NCBI RefSeq assembly: GCF_003050865.1
Contig: NZ_QAOK01000009.1
Span: forward strand, 1-64,000
DNA length: 64,000 nucleotides
Source of the DNA: Nitrosospira multiformis
GTDB lineage: Bacteria; Pseudomonadota; Gammaproteobacteria; Burkholderiales; Nitrosomonadaceae
Direction of reading: 5' to 3'
The notes beneath the pieces are model-generated. The model saw nothing but the letters and a program-made list of their open reading frames with translations, did no database searches and was not told where the DNA came from. Both the position numbers and the translations under genes were made by a program. Shown one piece after another: positions 18,077-28,000 of this stretch. How positions within the stretch are numbered: the stretch's first letter is position 1; each line of letters starts with the position of its first letter.

Positions 18077-19396
18077 ATGAAACCTATCAACGTGGGCCTG
18101 TTGGGGGCAGGCACTGTCGGCAGCGGCACGTTCGCCGTGCTCAAACGCAACCAGGAAGAGATTACACGGCGCGCCGGTCGCAGTATCGTCGTTCGCATGA
18201 TTGCTGATCGAGAGGAAGAGAAAGCCCGCCGGATTGCAGGCGACGATGATGTCATTGTCACGGACGACGCGAATGAAGTGGTGATGAATCCCGATATCGA
18301 TATCGTGGTCGAACTGATCGGTGGCTACACCGTGGCCAAGGATTTGATACTGAAGGCCATCGAGAATGGCAAGCATGTCATTACCGCCAACAAGGCATTG
18401 CTTGCTTCACATGGGACCGAAATCTTTGCTGCGGCGCAGAAAAAAGGCGTGATGGTGGCATTCGAAGCGGCGGTGGCCGGAGGCATTCCTATCATCAAGG
18501 CCTTGCGTGAGGGGTTGACTGCCAACCGCATCGAGTGGATTGCCGGCATTATCAATGGCACGAGCAACTTCATCCTTTCGGAAATGCGAGATAAGGGGTT
18601 GACGTTTGAAACCGTATTGAAGCAGGCGCAAAAACTGGGCTATGCCGAGGCCGATCCCACTTTTGACATCGAAGGTATCGATGCGGCGCATAAACTCACG
18701 ATCATGGCCTCGATTGCCTTTGGCATTCCGATGCAATTTGACAAGGTATATACCGAAGGCATAACGAAATTGACCCGCGAGGATATCCGGTATGCAGAGG
18801 AACTGGGCTATCGCATCAAGCTGCTGGGCATTACGAAACGTACACCCGGAGGAATCGAGTTGCGTGTGCATCCGACACTCATCCCTGCTCGCAGGCTGAT
18901 TGCCAATGTCGAGGGGGTCATGAATGCCATCGTGGTGAGAGGCGATGCGGTAGGCTCTACCCTCTATTATGGTCCGGGCGCGGGCGCTGAACCTACAGGG
19001 AGTTCAGTCGTGGCAGACCTGGTGGATGTAACCCGCATGCACACTGCCGATCCCAAGCATCGCGTTCCTCATCTTGCCTTCCAGCCCGAACGCCTGTCAG
19101 ATACGCCGATCATCGCGATGGACGAGGTGGAAACGTCTTATTACCTGCGGCTGCGAGTCATGGACAAACCTGGCGCCCTGGCCGATATCACGCGTGTGCT
19201 TGCCGACCTCGGCATTTCCATCGAAGCCATGATGCAGAAAGAGCCAAGCGAAGGCGAAGACCAGGTGGATATCATTATGATCACCCATTTGGCAGTGGAA
19301 AGGAACGTTAACGACGCTATCGCTCGAATAAAGCGATTGCCCATAACAACGGGCAAGGTGACCCGCATCCGACTGGAGCATCTGGGCAGCAAATAA
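18077..19396 (+). CDS. hom: Homoserine dehydrogenase
   Basis: A 439-residue monofunctional enzyme that reduces aspartate semialdehyde to homoserine with NAD(P)H. The Rossmann motif is VGLLGAGTVGSGTF; the catalytic core has GIINGTSNFIL, EADPTFDIEGIDAAHKL with the substrate and general-acid residues, and YYGPGAGAEPTGSSVVADL. The last 90 residues form an ACT domain (RVMDKPGALADITRVLADL), expected to give threonine feedback control. The start at 18077 matches the usual MKPI-type N-terminus; an ATG at 18038 in frame would add 13 residues. It precedes thrC by 155 bases. Confidence 0.96.
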   Translation: MKPINVGLLGAGTVGSGTFAVLKRNQEEITRRAGRSIVVRMIADREEEKARRIAGDDDVIVTDDANEVVMNPDIDIVVELIGGYTVAKDLILKAIENGKHVITANKALLASHGTEIFAAAQKKGVMVAFEAAVAGGIPIIKALREGLTANRIEWIAGIINGTSNFILSEMRDKGLTFETVLKQAQKLGYAEADPTFDIEGIDAAHKLTIMASIAFGIPMQFDKVYTEGITKLTREDIRYAEELGYRIKLLGITKRTPGGIELRVHPTLIPARRLIANVEGVMNAIVVRGDAVGSTLYYGPGAGAEPTGSSVVADLVDVTRMHTADPKHRVPHLAFQPERLSDTPIIAMDEVETSYYLRLRVMDKPGALADITRVLADLGISIEAMMQKEPSEGEDQVDIIMITHLAVERNVNDAIARIKRLPITTGKVTRIRLEHLGSK

Positions 19397-19551
19397 TTTA
19401 CAGAACCGGTTGCAATCTACAATCCATACTGCTTCGCGGGTATGACGAGACTTGAGGAGCCTATTGCGAAAATTCCTCATCCCGCTTTCATATTTTATGC
19501 ATCGCGTCACTTTTACCTTTTTGCGAATTTGTACAAGGCGGATTTAGGATA

Positions 19552-20985
19552 ATGCTCTACATTTCCACTCGTGGCGGCATGCCGCCTAAAAAATTCTCCA
19601 GGATTCTTCTCGGCGGCCTTGCTCCGGATGGGGGGCTGACGATGCCGGAAACATATCCGAGATTCGATAGCGCACAACTGCAGGAACTGCGTGGCATGGA
19701 TTACCGGGAACTCGCGTTCGAGATCCTTTCACGTTTTGCGGATGACATTCCTGCCCCGGACCTACATGGCATCATTGCGCGAGCCTATACCGCCCAGTCG
19801 TTTCAAAACGATGAGATCACACCGCTTAAAACCCTGGAACCGGGGCTGCACATACTCGGTTTGTCGAATGGGCCGACGCTGGCCTTCAAGGATATCGCCC
19901 TGCAATTACTGGGCAACCTGTTCGAGTACGCGTTGGACAAGAGTGGCGAGCAACTGAATGTCCTCGGTGCAACTTCCGGCGATACCGGGCCAAGCGCAGA
20001 GTATGCCATGCGAGGCAAGCGTGGCATTCGTGTGTTCATGCTTTCGCCGCATGGGAAAATGAGCCCGTTCCAGACAGCTCAAATGTTTTCCCTGCATGAT
20101 CCGAATATTTTCAATATCGCGATCCGTGGCGTGTTCGACGATTGCCAGGACATTGTCAAGGCTGTCAGCAATGACTATGCGTTCAAGCAGAAATATCGCA
20201 TCGGCACGGTTAATTCCATAAACTGGGCGCGTATTGCCGCCCAGATCGTTTATTACTTCAAAGGTTATTTTGCCGCCACCCGCTCGAATACGGAGCAGGT
20301 ATCTTTCGCCGTGCCATCGGGAAATTTCGGCAACATTTGCGCAGGGCATGTGGCGCGCATGATGGGCCTGCCTATCAAAAAACTGATACTTGCCACCAAT
20401 GAAAATGATGTGCTGGATGAATTTTTCCGGACGGGACATTATCGCCCGCGCACAACCGTTGAGACTGTCCAGACCAGTAGCCCCTCAATGGATATCTCCA
20501 AGGCCTCGAACTTCGAGCGCTTCATTTTCGACTTGGTTGGAAGGGATGCCGCCAAAGTGAAGGAATTATGGCAGGCAGTAGATGAGGGAGGCGCCTTTGA
20601 TCTCGTCAATACGCCTCTGTGGGAGAAAATCGAAGACTTCGGTCTTGTGTCAGGAACCAGCAGTCATGCAGATCGAATCGCGACCATTCGCAAGGTGCAT
20701 GATCGGTATGGTTTGGTGATAGATCCGCATACCGCTGACGGTGTAAAAGCGGGATTGGAGCAGCGTGAGCCCAATATACCCCTGATCTGCCTTGAAACCG
20801 CATTGCCCGTCAAATTCTCGGCAAGTATTGTCGAGGCAATCGGACATGAGCCTCTGCGCCCGGCCGGATATGAGAATATTGAAGAAAAAGCGCAGCGCTA
20901 TGTAGTCATGGATGCTGATGCAGGGGCGGTCAAGGCGTTTATTGTGGAGCAGGCGGGGCAGGCCCAAACCGCGGCTGCGGTATAG
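19552..20985 (+). CDS. thrC: Threonine synthase
   Basis: A 477-residue pyridoxal-phosphate enzyme that converts O-phosphohomoserine to threonine. The N-terminus has the family start YISTRGG, the cofactor lysine sits in GPTLAFKDIALQLLG, LGATSGDTGPSAEYAMRGK binds the phosphate of the substrate, and AVPSGNFGNICAGHVA binds cofactor phosphate. Length fits the long (class I, yeast-like) threonine synthases. Together with hom it completes threonine synthesis apart from the kinase steps, which lie outside the window. Confidence 0.96.
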   Translation: MLYISTRGGMPPKKFSRILLGGLAPDGGLTMPETYPRFDSAQLQELRGMDYRELAFEILSRFADDIPAPDLHGIIARAYTAQSFQNDEITPLKTLEPGLHILGLSNGPTLAFKDIALQLLGNLFEYALDKSGEQLNVLGATSGDTGPSAEYAMRGKRGIRVFMLSPHGKMSPFQTAQMFSLHDPNIFNIAIRGVFDDCQDIVKAVSNDYAFKQKYRIGTVNSINWARIAAQIVYYFKGYFAATRSNTEQVSFAVPSGNFGNICAGHVARMMGLPIKKLILATNENDVLDEFFRTGHYRPRTTVETVQTSSPSMDISKASNFERFIFDLVGRDAAKVKELWQAVDEGGAFDLVNTPLWEKIEDFGLVSGTSSHADRIATIRKVHDRYGLVIDPHTADGVKAGLEQREPNIPLICLETALPVKFSASIVEAIGHEPLRPAGYENIEEKAQRYVVMDADAGAVKAFIVEQAGQAQTAAAV

Positions 20986-21057
20986 GCTGGCGATGAGACG
21001 GAAGGTGGAGCGCCAGTAAATATAAGCGCGGGCGGCAGCATCGCCTTCTATTCCGCC

Positions 21058-21100
21058 TCGCTTCGACAGATTCAGGACGAACAGCGACAGGAAGGACCTG
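21058..21100. repeat. Dispersed TTCGACAGATTCAG repeat, copy 3
   Basis: TTCGACAGATTCAG followed by GACGAACAG, between two convergent genes. The 14-base core is identical to the copy at about 638-651. Confidence 0.5.
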
Positions 21101-21108
21101 TCACTTTA

Positions 21109-21885
21109 TTATTCGCGCTGCTTTTCAGCGGCAGCAAGAAAATCATCCAGTATGGGACCGGAATCGAGCAGGTCTGTGGCGGGGCCATGGAATTCGGGAT
21201 GCCACTGGAATCCCGTCACGTAGTTGTCTCCGTGCATGCGTATTGCTTCGATGATGCCGTCAGACTCGGATACTGCCTCGACCATGGAATCCCGTCCCAG
21301 TTCCTTGATTGCCTGATGATGTATGCTGTTGACAAGGTGTTGGTAGCGATTGCCGTAGAGCCTCGCCAACCGGGAATTTTCTTCAATCAACAACGCATGC
21401 CGATGCTGGTCATACAACACGGCATCTACGTGAATGAGGCATTCCGGGCGATCCGTCGCGATATCCTGGTATAGGCTTCCACCCAACGCTACATTGATGA
21501 GCTGGAGTCCGCGGCAGATACCCAATACCGGTTTTCTTTGTACCACACATTCCCAGAAAAGCTCCATTTCGTAAAGATCACGCACCCGGTCGCCGGACCA
21601 CTCCGGCCGGTGAGGTGTTTCACCGTAGGAAACGGGAGATACATCTGCGCCACCTTGCAGCACCAGGCCGTCGATTTCCCGGACATAGTCGCTTATACGC
21701 ACATGAGAACGCTCGACGCCGCCGGTTTCTATTGCCGGCAACATGAATGCCAGCGCTCGTCGGCGCATGATCCAGTGGGCGACAGTCTGTTCAAGGTATT
21801 GCAGGGTTTTATTGCGAAAACCCAGTTCAGGGGGCGGTTGATGCAGGATACGGGGTGACAGGCCGATACGTAACGGGCGGGGCAT
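21109..21885 (-). CDS. Class I glutamine-amidotransferase-like gamma-glutamyl hydrolase (peptidase C26)
   Basis: A 258-residue PuuD-like protein. The nucleophile elbow is VLGICRGLQLINVALGG with Cys and the catalytic His/Glu pair is in FQWHPEFHG; IDGLVLQGGADVSPVSYG is the substrate loop. PuuD cleaves gamma-glutamyl-GABA; other C26 members act on folate or spermidine conjugates. It follows a YbdK-type carboxylate-amine ligase on the same strand after 234 bases, so the pair could make and break a gamma-glutamyl compound. That link is inferred from position. Confidence 0.88.
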   Translation of the reverse strand: MPRPLRIGLSPRILHQPPPELGFRNKTLQYLEQTVAHWIMRRRALAFMLPAIETGGVERSHVRISDYVREIDGLVLQGGADVSPVSYGETPHRPEWSGDRVRDLYEMELFWECVVQRKPVLGICRGLQLINVALGGSLYQDIATDRPECLIHVDAVLYDQHRHALLIEENSRLARLYGNRYQHLVNSIHHQAIKELGRDSMVEAVSESDGIIEAIRMHGDNYVTGFQWHPEFHGPATDLLDSGPILDDFLAAAEKQRE

Positions 21886-22119
21886 CTCAGGTAACGGATG
21901 AGTCCTCAGAAATATGAATGTAATTAGATTTTGGAATTTCCGCGGTGTTCTTCGTTACATATAGCTAGCCAGTGTCGGTGTGGTTAATACGCCCTGGATA
22001 ACTTTGCGCCCTCCTTACAGTGGTCTGGCGGCAATCGAGCCGACGTTGCGCTACTTTGTTGCGCTGGTTTTTCTCATCGATCCGTATCTACCTGGCAGTT
22101 TTGACACTCCTCACGAGAA

Positions 22120-23235
22120 TCAGTTTCCCATCCATAATTCGGCTTGCAATTGCATGACGTCGGCAAGGTTGTGCTCGCTCGCATAAGCCCTGCGCTGCCA
22201 GCTTGTGCCATTGCCGACGATGAGTATTTCGCGGATGCGTTCCATCGCTTCCACCGCGTGCAGTTCTCTTGCGTGGTCGGAAATGTGTTCAAGCATCTCC
22301 ATTATATCTTCCCGGATACTGCGCTGCTGGTGGGTACGAGGATCGATAAAGACGCCTTCCAGGCCAAAGCGGCATGCCTGGAAGCGATTGAACGTATACA
22401 CCAGATAGTCATCCTCTTCGGGCGCCATGCGCTGTTCCACCATGATGTATCTGGACATTGCCTGGATATAGCAGGCAATGGCAGCGGCAATCTCGACTGT
22501 AAGGGGCGTATCGCACACTCTCACCTCGATGGTGCCGAATTCGGGCTTTGGCCGTATATCCCAGTAAAAATCTTTCATCGATTCGACCACTCCCGTTCCC
22601 GCCATCTTGGCGAAGAATTTTTCGAAATCGTTCCAGCGCAATACAAAAGGCGCTCTTCCACTTAACGGAAAGGAAAAAACGGAGTTCAGCCGCGCAGAGG
22701 CAAAACCAGTATCATGCCCCTGCACAAACGGCGAACTGGCTGACAGGGCAATAAAATGCGGAATGTAGCGCGAGAGCATATGCATCAGATGCAGCGCTTC
22801 GTCCGGACCGGGACAGCCGAGGTGTACGTGCTGTCCGAATATCGTGAATTGTTTAGCCAGATAGCCATACAGTTCCGAGAGGTAATGAAATCGCGGCGCA
22901 TCGGAAATCTTCTGCTCGCTCCAATGCTGGAACGGGTGAGTGCCTCCGCCTGCAACAGCAACGTTGAGAAAACGTCCGGCATCAGAAACAACATCCCGCA
23001 GGGCGCGCAGCTCCGCCACCAGCCCCGCATAGTCCTGTTGCACCGAGGTATTGATCTCTATCATGCTGCGCGTCATTTCCGGCTTGATTTCTCCGGGGTG
23101 CGTGCGTTTTGCTACGCGGCGCAAAATCTCGGGTGCAGAGGAGGCGAGGTTGTAATCGTTACAGCTGAGCAACTGCAGCTCAAGCTCCACCCCTATGCTC
23201 AGGGGACGGGAGGGCGCGAAGGGCATCAGGCTCAT
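22120..23235 (-). CDS. YbdK-type carboxylate-amine ligase (glutamate-cysteine ligase family 2)
   Basis: A 371-residue member of the GCS2 family. Marks are SIGVELELQLLSCND near the N-terminus, PEMTRSMIEINTSVQQD, GGGTHPFQHWSEQKISDAPR (with the ATP and metal residues) and TIEVRVCDTPLTVEIAAAIA. The E. coli relative YbdK has weak gamma-glutamylcysteine ligase activity; the true amine substrate is unsettled in this subfamily. Its ATG overlaps the stop of the upstream antiporter gene by four bases (ATGA), so the two are translationally coupled. See the amidotransferase downstream. Confidence 0.92.
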   Translation of the reverse strand: MSLMPFAPSRPLSIGVELELQLLSCNDYNLASSAPEILRRVAKRTHPGEIKPEMTRSMIEINTSVQQDYAGLVAELRALRDVVSDAGRFLNVAVAGGGTHPFQHWSEQKISDAPRFHYLSELYGYLAKQFTIFGQHVHLGCPGPDEALHLMHMLSRYIPHFIALSASSPFVQGHDTGFASARLNSVFSFPLSGRAPFVLRWNDFEKFFAKMAGTGVVESMKDFYWDIRPKPEFGTIEVRVCDTPLTVEIAAAIACYIQAMSRYIMVEQRMAPEEDDYLVYTFNRFQACRFGLEGVFIDPRTHQQRSIREDIMEMLEHISDHARELHAVEAMERIREILIVGNGTSWQRRAYASEHNLADVMQLQAELWMGN

Positions 23236-24440
23236 GCTTTTTTTTCCGGTGTTTCTCCGGCTCTGCGCAGGGCAACTTGCACCAGAATGGGCCCGGCCAA
23301 TTCAAGTATGACGATCCAGCTCATCAGCACCATTCCAAGGCCGAACGCGAATTCGGGAAAATCGATTGCAGTATCCAGTGTCAGCAGAAGCGCCACGCTT
23401 GACATGGGGACCAGTGCAATACCGAGTGATATCGCCTGACGCCAGCCAATGCCGCTGTGGGTAGCCAGCGGTAGCACGGCTGAGAGCTTTGCTATGATTC
23501 GTACGACGATAAGCAGCAGAACCAGTAAAAAACCATCCTGCAAGCCTCTGAGATCTGCTGCCAGACCATTCGCAATAAACATCAATACCACCAGAACAGC
23601 CCCCGCGGAGCCGAAGTGCGGCGGGAACGTGCGGGTGTGTTTGCGCTGGTAGCGGGTGATCAATCCGGCAGCAAGCAGGACTAGGATCGGGCTGAGCCTG
23701 AGTGTCGAAGCCATGATGGTGGCAAAGGCGATCATGCCGAACAGGATGAAGGAAAAAGTTTCCTCGTGCTGCCCTAGGTGGTGATGGATGCGTTCGAAGG
23801 TAACGCCGAACAACCATGCCAGCAACGCGGACCCCCCGAGGAGATAGAGTGGGGGGAATATGGTATGCACGAAGCTTGTACCCGCCTGACCGTGCATGAC
23901 GGCAACCGTCAGCTTGTGGAAAATCACCGCATAGATGGTGTTGAGCGCTGTCATGAGCAGGAGCCGATCGGTTACCTGACCCTGAGCGCGGGATTCCGTT
24001 ACGGTGCGTACTATGATAGCGGGCGAGGTTGCGATGGCGATGGTTGCAACGACGGCAGCGGCAGTGCTGGTAACATCAAACCATACCAGCACCGAGAAGA
24101 CAGCCCCAAAAGTAGTGATGGCTTCGAGAAGACTGGTGCCTGCAAGCCACGGGTTGGCTTTCAGCCAGCGCAGATTGACCTTGCTACCCAATTCAAACAG
24201 GAGAATCCCAAGTGCGAGATCAACCACCAGGCGCCACTCGTTCACGGGGAGCTGAGGGATAAGACCCAGTCCACCTGGCCCCAATAGTGCGCCAATGCCG
24301 ATATAGCCAACTATCCGGGGCAGCCTCAGATGACGTACCAGCGCTTCGCCCAGAAGCACAGCGACAACGAGTGTGAGCGCCAGCCACAGCGCTGGACTGA
24401 TTTGAAGCGGCCAGGCTGGAAGATAATCAGACCAGGTCAT
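23232..24440 (-). CDS. CPA2-family cation:proton antiporter (Kef/NapA type)
   Basis: A 402-residue inner-membrane protein with about 12 helices. It shows GYIGIGALLGPGGLGLI near residue 45, LLFELGSKVNLRWLK, the transport-domain region TIAIATSPAIIVRTVTES and a C-terminal AFGLGMVLMSW helix. Unlike KefB or KefC there is no TrkA-N nucleotide-binding tail, so the protein is membrane domain only. It is expected to exchange K+ or Na+ for protons. Coupling to a carboxylate-amine ligase by an ATGA overlap is notable because Kef channels are gated by glutathione compounds. Confidence 0.9.
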   Translation of the reverse strand: MTWSDYLPAWPLQISPALWLALTLVVAVLLGEALVRHLRLPRIVGYIGIGALLGPGGLGLIPQLPVNEWRLVVDLALGILLFELGSKVNLRWLKANPWLAGTSLLEAITTFGAVFSVLVWFDVTSTAAAVVATIAIATSPAIIVRTVTESRAQGQVTDRLLLMTALNTIYAVIFHKLTVAVMHGQAGTSFVHTIFPPLYLLGGSALLAWLFGVTFERIHHHLGQHEETFSFILFGMIAFATIMASTLRLSPILVLLAAGLITRYQRKHTRTFPPHFGSAGAVLVVLMFIANGLAADLRGLQDGFLLVLLLIVVRIIAKLSAVLPLATHSGIGWRQAISLGIALVPMSSVALLLTLDTAIDFPEFAFGLGMVLMSWIVILELAGPILVQVALRRAGETPEKKA

Positions 24441-25008
24441 GCATTTATGATCAAGTACTTCTGAGAATGAAGAACCGGCATGAGACTCATTCGACCGTTG
24501 TAAACGTTACTGTAAGATACATCGGTGCCTCCTTCAGACAAATGCGGATATTGGATCTGTTCATCCGTTAAAAACCGGCCAGACTCGAAACTGACTCCAG
24601 AAAGCGTTGTATTTTTTACTGCTTTTGCGGGATTATGAATGAGGTATTGAGTCAGTATTGGGAGAGATGCCCGGATTATAAACCATGAATCGAAACAGGG
24701 ATAACTCTTCGAAGCTGACGAATATGGGGCAGACCGCAGTTTTTCTCATGATAGTGACCCTCAGGGAATTTTCAGTTGCGCAGCAATCTGGTTATGTGAC
24801 GGGGCCAACAGACAGGCTCCGGTTCAGTGTTCAATAATTTCCACGCTATTCTTCAGCAGGAGGAGGTGCAGAAAGGGACCAGGCTCTCAGGAGTGGTTTT
24901 GAAACAACGGTCCGAAAATTTGCTCTGCTTTTATACCTTTTTACCTTAACCAGCCTTCTCTTCGAAAATCACAGGCTGGAGGGCTACGACCTCAACCTGT
25001 TTCCCAAA
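24441..25008. other. 568-base spacer before putA
   Basis: The spacer between the divergent antiporter and putA genes holds no firm gene. One short frame at 24685-24837 (plus, 50 codons) begins with MNRNRDNSSK and has a weak hydrophobic stretch; I see no ribosome site and do not call it. AGGAGGAGG at about 24860 is not followed by a start codon at proper spacing. Promoters for both flanking genes should be here. Confidence 0.4.
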
Positions 25009-28000
25009 ATGGGTGAGATAGAGACATGGAGTCCGGGAATGAAGGTAATCGGCAGATCAAGTAAATTGTTTCGCTCACACGGAAAAAACGTGGGAAAAAC
25101 GGTTATCCATCCCCGATTTTTGCGCGCTGCAATTACCAGTGCGTATCGGCGCAACGAGACCGAGAGCGTGAATGGTTTATTGAGCCAGCTCGATTGGCCG
25201 CCGAGCAGCCGCATGCGAGTAGAGGAACTCGCCCGTAAACTGGTCTCCGCGATGCAAGGCAAACACAGCCATAGGGGAGGCGTGGATGCGCTGATGCACG
25301 AATTTTCCCTGTCGAGCCAGGAGGGTATAGCTCTGATGTGCCTGGCCGAGGCGCTGCTGCGCATCCCGGATCGGGAAACCGCCGATCGCCTCATACGGGA
25401 CAAGATCAGCAGGGGTGATTGGCGCGCGCATGTGGGACATAGCCCTTCGCTTTTCGTAAATGCGACGGCTTGGGGCCTTCTGATCTCTCGCAAGCTGGTT
25501 TCGACCCACGGAGAAGATGGGCTGTCAGCTGCGTTATCCGGATTGATGGAAAAGGGGGGCGAGCCGCTGATTCGAAAAGGAATGGATCTGGCAATGCGTA
25601 TGCTGGGCCACCAGTTCGTGATTGGCGAAACCATCGAGGAAGCGCTGGAGCGTAGCCGGGAGCGCGAGATGCGGGGATATCGCTATTCATACGATATGCT
25701 GGGGGAGGCGGCAATAACGGAGGCTGACGCCCAGCGCTACTGGGCTTCCTACACCTCGGCCATCCATGCTATCGGCAAGTCGCGTGGCAAGAGTGGTATT
25801 AAGAGCGGTATTTACAAGGGACCGGGAATTTCAGTAAAGCTCTCCGCGCTGCATCCCCGCTATGTGCGCTCCCAGCGCGAGCGTGTGATGGCTGAGCTGT
25901 TGCCACGTCTTAAATCACTGCTGCTGCTTGCCAGGCACTATGACATGGGCTTCAACATGGATGCGGAGGAAGCCGATCGACTCGATCTCTCGCTCGATCT
26001 CCTGGAAGCGCTCGTGTTCGACCCGGATCTTGCGGGTTGGGATGGCATCGGCTTTGTCGTCCAGGCCTATCAGAAGCGATGTTCGTTCATTGTCGATTGG
26101 CTCATCGATCTTGCGCGCCGCAGCGGTCATCGCATCATGGTTCGGCTTGTGAAGGGCGCGTACTGGGATGCGGAAATCAAGCGTGCACAGGTAGAGGGAC
26201 TGGATGGCTATCCCGTTTATACGCGCAAGATTCATACCGACATATGCTATATGGTTTGCGCGCAGAAGCTCCTCCGCGCAGCGGAGACGATCTATCCCCA
26301 GTTCGCTACCCATAATGCATACACATTATCAGCCGTATGCCAAACAGCACAGGATGCGGGTATCGAAGATTACGAGTTCCAGTACCTGCATGGGATGGGC
26401 GAGACGCTGTACGACCAGGTCGAACTCCTGGAGGAGGATCGACTCGCAAAGCCATGCCGCATCTATGCCCCCGTAGGCAGCTATGAGACGCTGCTTTCTT
26501 ACCTCGTGCGCCGCCTGCTTGAAAATGGCGCAAATTCGTCATTTGTCAACCGCATTCTCGACGACGATATCAGTATAGAAGAGCTGGTTGCGGATCCCAT
26601 CAGCCAGATCGAGCAGAAAGGGGTGCATCCTCATCCTGCGATTCCCTTGCCCTGTGATTTGTACGGTCACAAGCGCAGGAATTCGGCAGGCATTGATTTC
26701 AGCGATGAGCAGGTACTGGCTACATTGGCTGCCGAATTGGCTGGAATGGAAAGGCGTGAATGGCGGGCTGAGCCTGTGCTTGCAGACGGTGGGAATGCCG
26801 GTAATGCAGGTTCACGGGTTCTCAATCCGGCTGATCGCAATGATTCCCTCGGCATTGTGATAGAGGCGACCGAGCATGATGTCGGAGTGGCGATCGCTGC
26901 CGCGCACGCATTCGTGGCCGAATGGCAAAATGTATCGCATGAAGCCAGAGCTGCGATGCTTGAACGGGCAGCGGATGCATTGGAAGCGCACCGTACGGAA
27001 CTGATGGGACTGGCGATACGCGAAGCCGGCAAGTCGTTACCCGATGCGGTTGCGGAAGTGCGTGAAGCGGTTGATTTCTGCCGTTATTACGGGCAACAGA
27101 TACGCGGCTGGTCCAATGCGAGTCCGTCTTCAGCGCTCGGCCCCGTGGTCTGCATCAGTCCCTGGAATTTCCCGCTGGCAATATTCATTGGCCAGGTAAG
27201 TGCCGCGCTTGCTGCGGGCAATCTCGTACTCGCGAAGCCAGCCGAGCAGACGCCCTTGATTGCCGCCGTTGCTGTCAGGCTGCTGCATGAGGCTGGCATT
27301 CCACGGCCAGCGTTGCAGCTTTTGCCCGGACGGGGTGAGAGGGTTGGAGAGCAGCTTGTCAAAGATGTCCGTGTGCATGGAGTTATTTTCACCGGCTCTA
27401 CCGAAGTCGCGCAACTCATTTGCCGTACACTCGCTCTTCGTTCCCAGAAAGGTGAGATCCTCTTCATCGCCGAGACCGGAGGTCAGAATGCGATGATCGT
27501 CGATTCATCCGCTCGTATCGAGCAGGTGGTGCAGGATGCGCTGACGTCGGCGTTCGATAGCGCGGGGCAGCGTTGCTCGGCGCTGCGGATATTGTGCTTG
27601 CAGGAAGATATCGCTGAACAGGTGCTGGAGGTTCTGAGAGGCGCAATGGTGGAACTCACCGTGGGTGATCCCCGGCGGCTTGCTACCGATGTCGGCCCGG
27701 TAATTGATGCAGATGCTCAACACGCCTTGCTCGCTCATATCGAAAAAATGCGCGCGGCAGGTCATACCGTTTTCCAACCGGCGCTGCCGTCGGTTTGTGT
27801 GAACGGCACTTTCCTTGCACCCACCCTGATCGAGATTGATCATATAGATGAGCTCAAACGTGAGGTGTTCGGACCGGTGCTGCATGTCGTGCGTTTTACC
27901 CGGGAACGGCTGGACGAGCTTGTTGGCCAGATCAATGCGACTGGCTACGGTCTGACGCATGGTATTCACAGTCGGGTGGATGAGACCATTGATTTCATTA

